The notes under the pieces: generated by a model
Database searches by the model: none
What the model was told of the DNA's origin: nothing
What the model saw: the letters and a program-made list of their open reading frames with translations, nothing else
Shown here: positions 62,687 through 64,000 of the stretch, piece by piece
Numbering within the stretch: position 1 is the stretch's first letter
How the letters are laid out: every line of letters begins with the position of its first letter
Made by a program: the position numbers and the translations under genes
DNA from: JACCXG01 sp963750935
GTDB taxonomy: Bacteria > Acidobacteriota > Vicinamibacteria > Vicinamibacterales > 2-12-FULL-66-21
DNA length: 64,000 nucleotides
Reading direction: 5' to 3'
Assembly (NCBI GenBank): GCA_963750935.1
Contig: CAVVSR010000006.1
Location: forward strand, 248,001 to 312,000

Positions 62687-64000
62687 TCAGAATCTGAATC
62701 TGAGATTGAACTGGACCGAGCGCATCGGCCGCACCGACAGCACCTGGCCGAAGGTCGGCGAGTTCACGAGCGTGTCGATCGCCGCGTAGTTGACCATGTT
62801 GAGCAGGTTGTTGGCGTTCACCTGGAGCGTCACCGTCCGGTTGCGCTGGAACCTGAGGTCGCGCGAGAACTGCGCGTTCAGCTGGCGGCTGCCCGGCCCG
62901 ATGATCATGTTGCGCCGGGCGCTCCCGAACGACGCCGAGTCGGGCACGGAGAACGCCGCGGTGTTGAAGAACAGGTCGATGGTCGGGTCGCCGACCTGCA
63001 CGGCATCGCCGCTGTAGTTGGCGCGAAGCGTGCCGTTGGTGCCGCGGGCGACGTCGGCGGCGGCGCCGCGCACGCGCGGCGTGTATGGCGTCCCCGACTG
63101 CCACGTGAACGTCGTCGCGGCGCGCCAGTTCTCGAACAGCGCCGCCCAGATCCCGCCGTTGTTCAACCAGCGCCGGTTCTGGCCGAAGGGCAGCTCGATG
63201 CTGGCATCGAACGACAGCTGATGCCGGCGATCGAAGCTGGAGAGCCCCCATTCCGCGTCGAGATTGCGATCGTCCTGCGCCACCACCGCGCCACCGCCGC
63301 CGATGGAGGAGGCGTTGTCGCGCGAGCGCGCGAGCGTGTAGGTGCCGCCGAAGCCGATGCCCTTGACCGGCCGGCGACGCAGGCGGAAGGCCGCTGCGTG
63401 CAGGGTCGACGAGCCTTCGGACGTCTGCCACAGGAACGGCTGCACGCCTTCGATGCGCAGGCCGTCGGGATCGCGGTTCGGCGCGCGCAGGATGTCGAGA
63501 CTCGAGCCGCGCGTATGGGTGTAGTTCGCGCCGACGTTCCACACCTGCCGGAGATCGCGCGAGAAGTCGGCGTTCCAGGTCTGCACCGTGCCGAGCGCGT
63601 AGTCGCGCTGGACGCCGTAGTTGTTGGCGGTCTCGAGCGGCGAGGCGGTGGCGAGCGGGTCGGTCAGGCTCAGCGCCTCGGACGTCGATCCAATCGCCGT
63701 GTTGGTGACCGCGAACGGCGGCTGGCCCACCAGCTGTCGCGCGATCGTCGAGTACGACCCGGAGTTGAAGCTGATGCCGTAGCCGCCGCGGAGCACCGTC
63801 CCCGGCTTGATGCGCCAGGCCACGCCGACCCGCGGCGCGATGTTGTTCGAGTCGGCGGCCATCAGCGCGGTGGGGAAGTCGCCGCTGTACGGGCCCGAGC
63901 TCCCGGACACGACCGGCGCGACCGCGGTGAAGTCGGGCGCGGCGTCGAGGTTGACCATCTGGCCGTTGTCTTCGACGAACGGCCACAGCAGCTCGTAGCG
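62687..64000 (-). CDS. TonB-dependent receptor, Oar-like (5' part outside window)
   Basis: The frame is open from the right edge of the window to TGA at 62687, giving 437 residues of the C-terminal beta-barrel of an outer-membrane TonB-dependent receptor of the CarboxypepD_reg/Oar type common in Acidobacteriota. Visible barrel features include FAPRVGVAWRI-like strands (NNIAPRVGVAWRIKPGT), GGTYTLARSRDNASS, FDRRHQLSFDASIELP and the terminal aromatic strand SVQFNLRFRF that the BAM machinery recognises. The plug and N-terminal domains lie outside. It is followed 159 bp downstream by the VWFA gene, a pairing seen in this phylum. Ligand unknown. Confidence 0.85.
   Translation of the reverse strand, partial: RYELLWPFVEDNGQMVNLDAAPDFTAVAPVVSGSSGPYSGDFPTALMAADSNNIAPRVGVAWRIKPGTVLRGGYGISFNSGSYSTIARQLVGQPPFAVTNTAIGSTSEALSLTDPLATASPLETANNYGVQRDYALGTVQTWNADFSRDLRQVWNVGANYTHTRGSSLDILRAPNRDPDGLRIEGVQPFLWQTSEGSSTLHAAAFRLRRRPVKGIGFGGTYTLARSRDNASSIGGGGAVVAQDDRNLDAEWGLSSFDRRHQLSFDASIELPFGQNRRWLNNGGIWAALFENWRAATTFTWQSGTPYTPRVRGAAADVARGTNGTLRANYSGDAVQVGDPTIDLFFNTAAFSVPDSASFGSARRNMIIGPGSRQLNAQFSRDLRFQRNRTVTLQVNANNLLNMVNYAAIDTLVNSPTFGQVLSVRPMRSVQFNLRFRF

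Overview
The window is a G+C-rich chromosomal stretch from a bacterium that looks like an Acidobacteriota member, probably of the Vicinamibacteria. The clues are five large orphan MacB/FtsX-type permeases (two paired with PadR regulators), an acidobacterial-type VWFA protein beside a TonB-dependent Oar-like receptor, a DUF1080 plus Gfo/Idh/MocA pair, DUF885 and DUF6797 proteins and GDEPHYL-type membrane glycosyltransferases. The assignment rests on gene content, not on a marker gene. I found no rRNA, tRNA, transposase gene or CRISPR array.

Layout. 1-1790: end of a CxxC protein, then a halogenase-like flavoprotein. 1808-2716: ArsR/AHSA1 pair with a dyad promoter. 2817-10250: a minus-strand nitrate-assimilation operon with a good sigma-54 promoter, encoding a natural fusion of assimilatory nitrate reductase and nitrite reductase large subunit (NasA-NirB, 1589 aa), NirD, uroporphyrinogen-III synthase (sirohaem supply) and a NarK/NasA transporter. 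10686-16103: GNAT, permease, DUF1080 and Tat-exported oxidoreductase. 16220-18130: nrfHA, the respiratory ammonifying nitrite reductase. 18320-22330: M48 protease with a GspG-like tail, TPR/DUF1579-like protein, class D beta-lactamase-like protein, DUF3303 and DinB. 22416-25414: padR-permease. 25603-28181: modABC, molybdate uptake that fits the Mo enzyme upstream. 28285-38206: DUF6797 cytochrome, permease, DinB, phytol/dolichol-kinase-like protein, permease. 38245-44023: BlaI/M56 pair, ECF sigma/anti-sigma, secreted Gly-rich protein, hybrid histidine kinase. 44053-48671: permease, PadR and Nramp-like transporter. 49077-64000: two GT-C glycosyltransferases, DUF885, M14 peptidase, Kef antiporter, sigma-54-driven PEGA protein, VWFA protein and a TonB receptor cut by the window edge.

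The most striking non-coding content is a set of intergenic repeat elements in most gaps. Several unrelated families are built on the same plan: tandem units of mostly 7 bp (GCACGTA, GGGAGTT, GGGACTC, AGCGGGA, CACCGAG, TTCTGAC), often as opposed arms of a long imperfect hairpin, and grouped regionally by family. Three families contain regular GGG-N4 tracts that meet the G-quadruplex rule. Some tracts supply start codons or C-terminal tails of neighbouring genes.

Sixteen single-base frameshifts interrupt thirteen otherwise intact genes. Fifteen of them are one-base insertions, which points to uncorrected sequencing error more than to gene decay. These genes are annotated across their full span.
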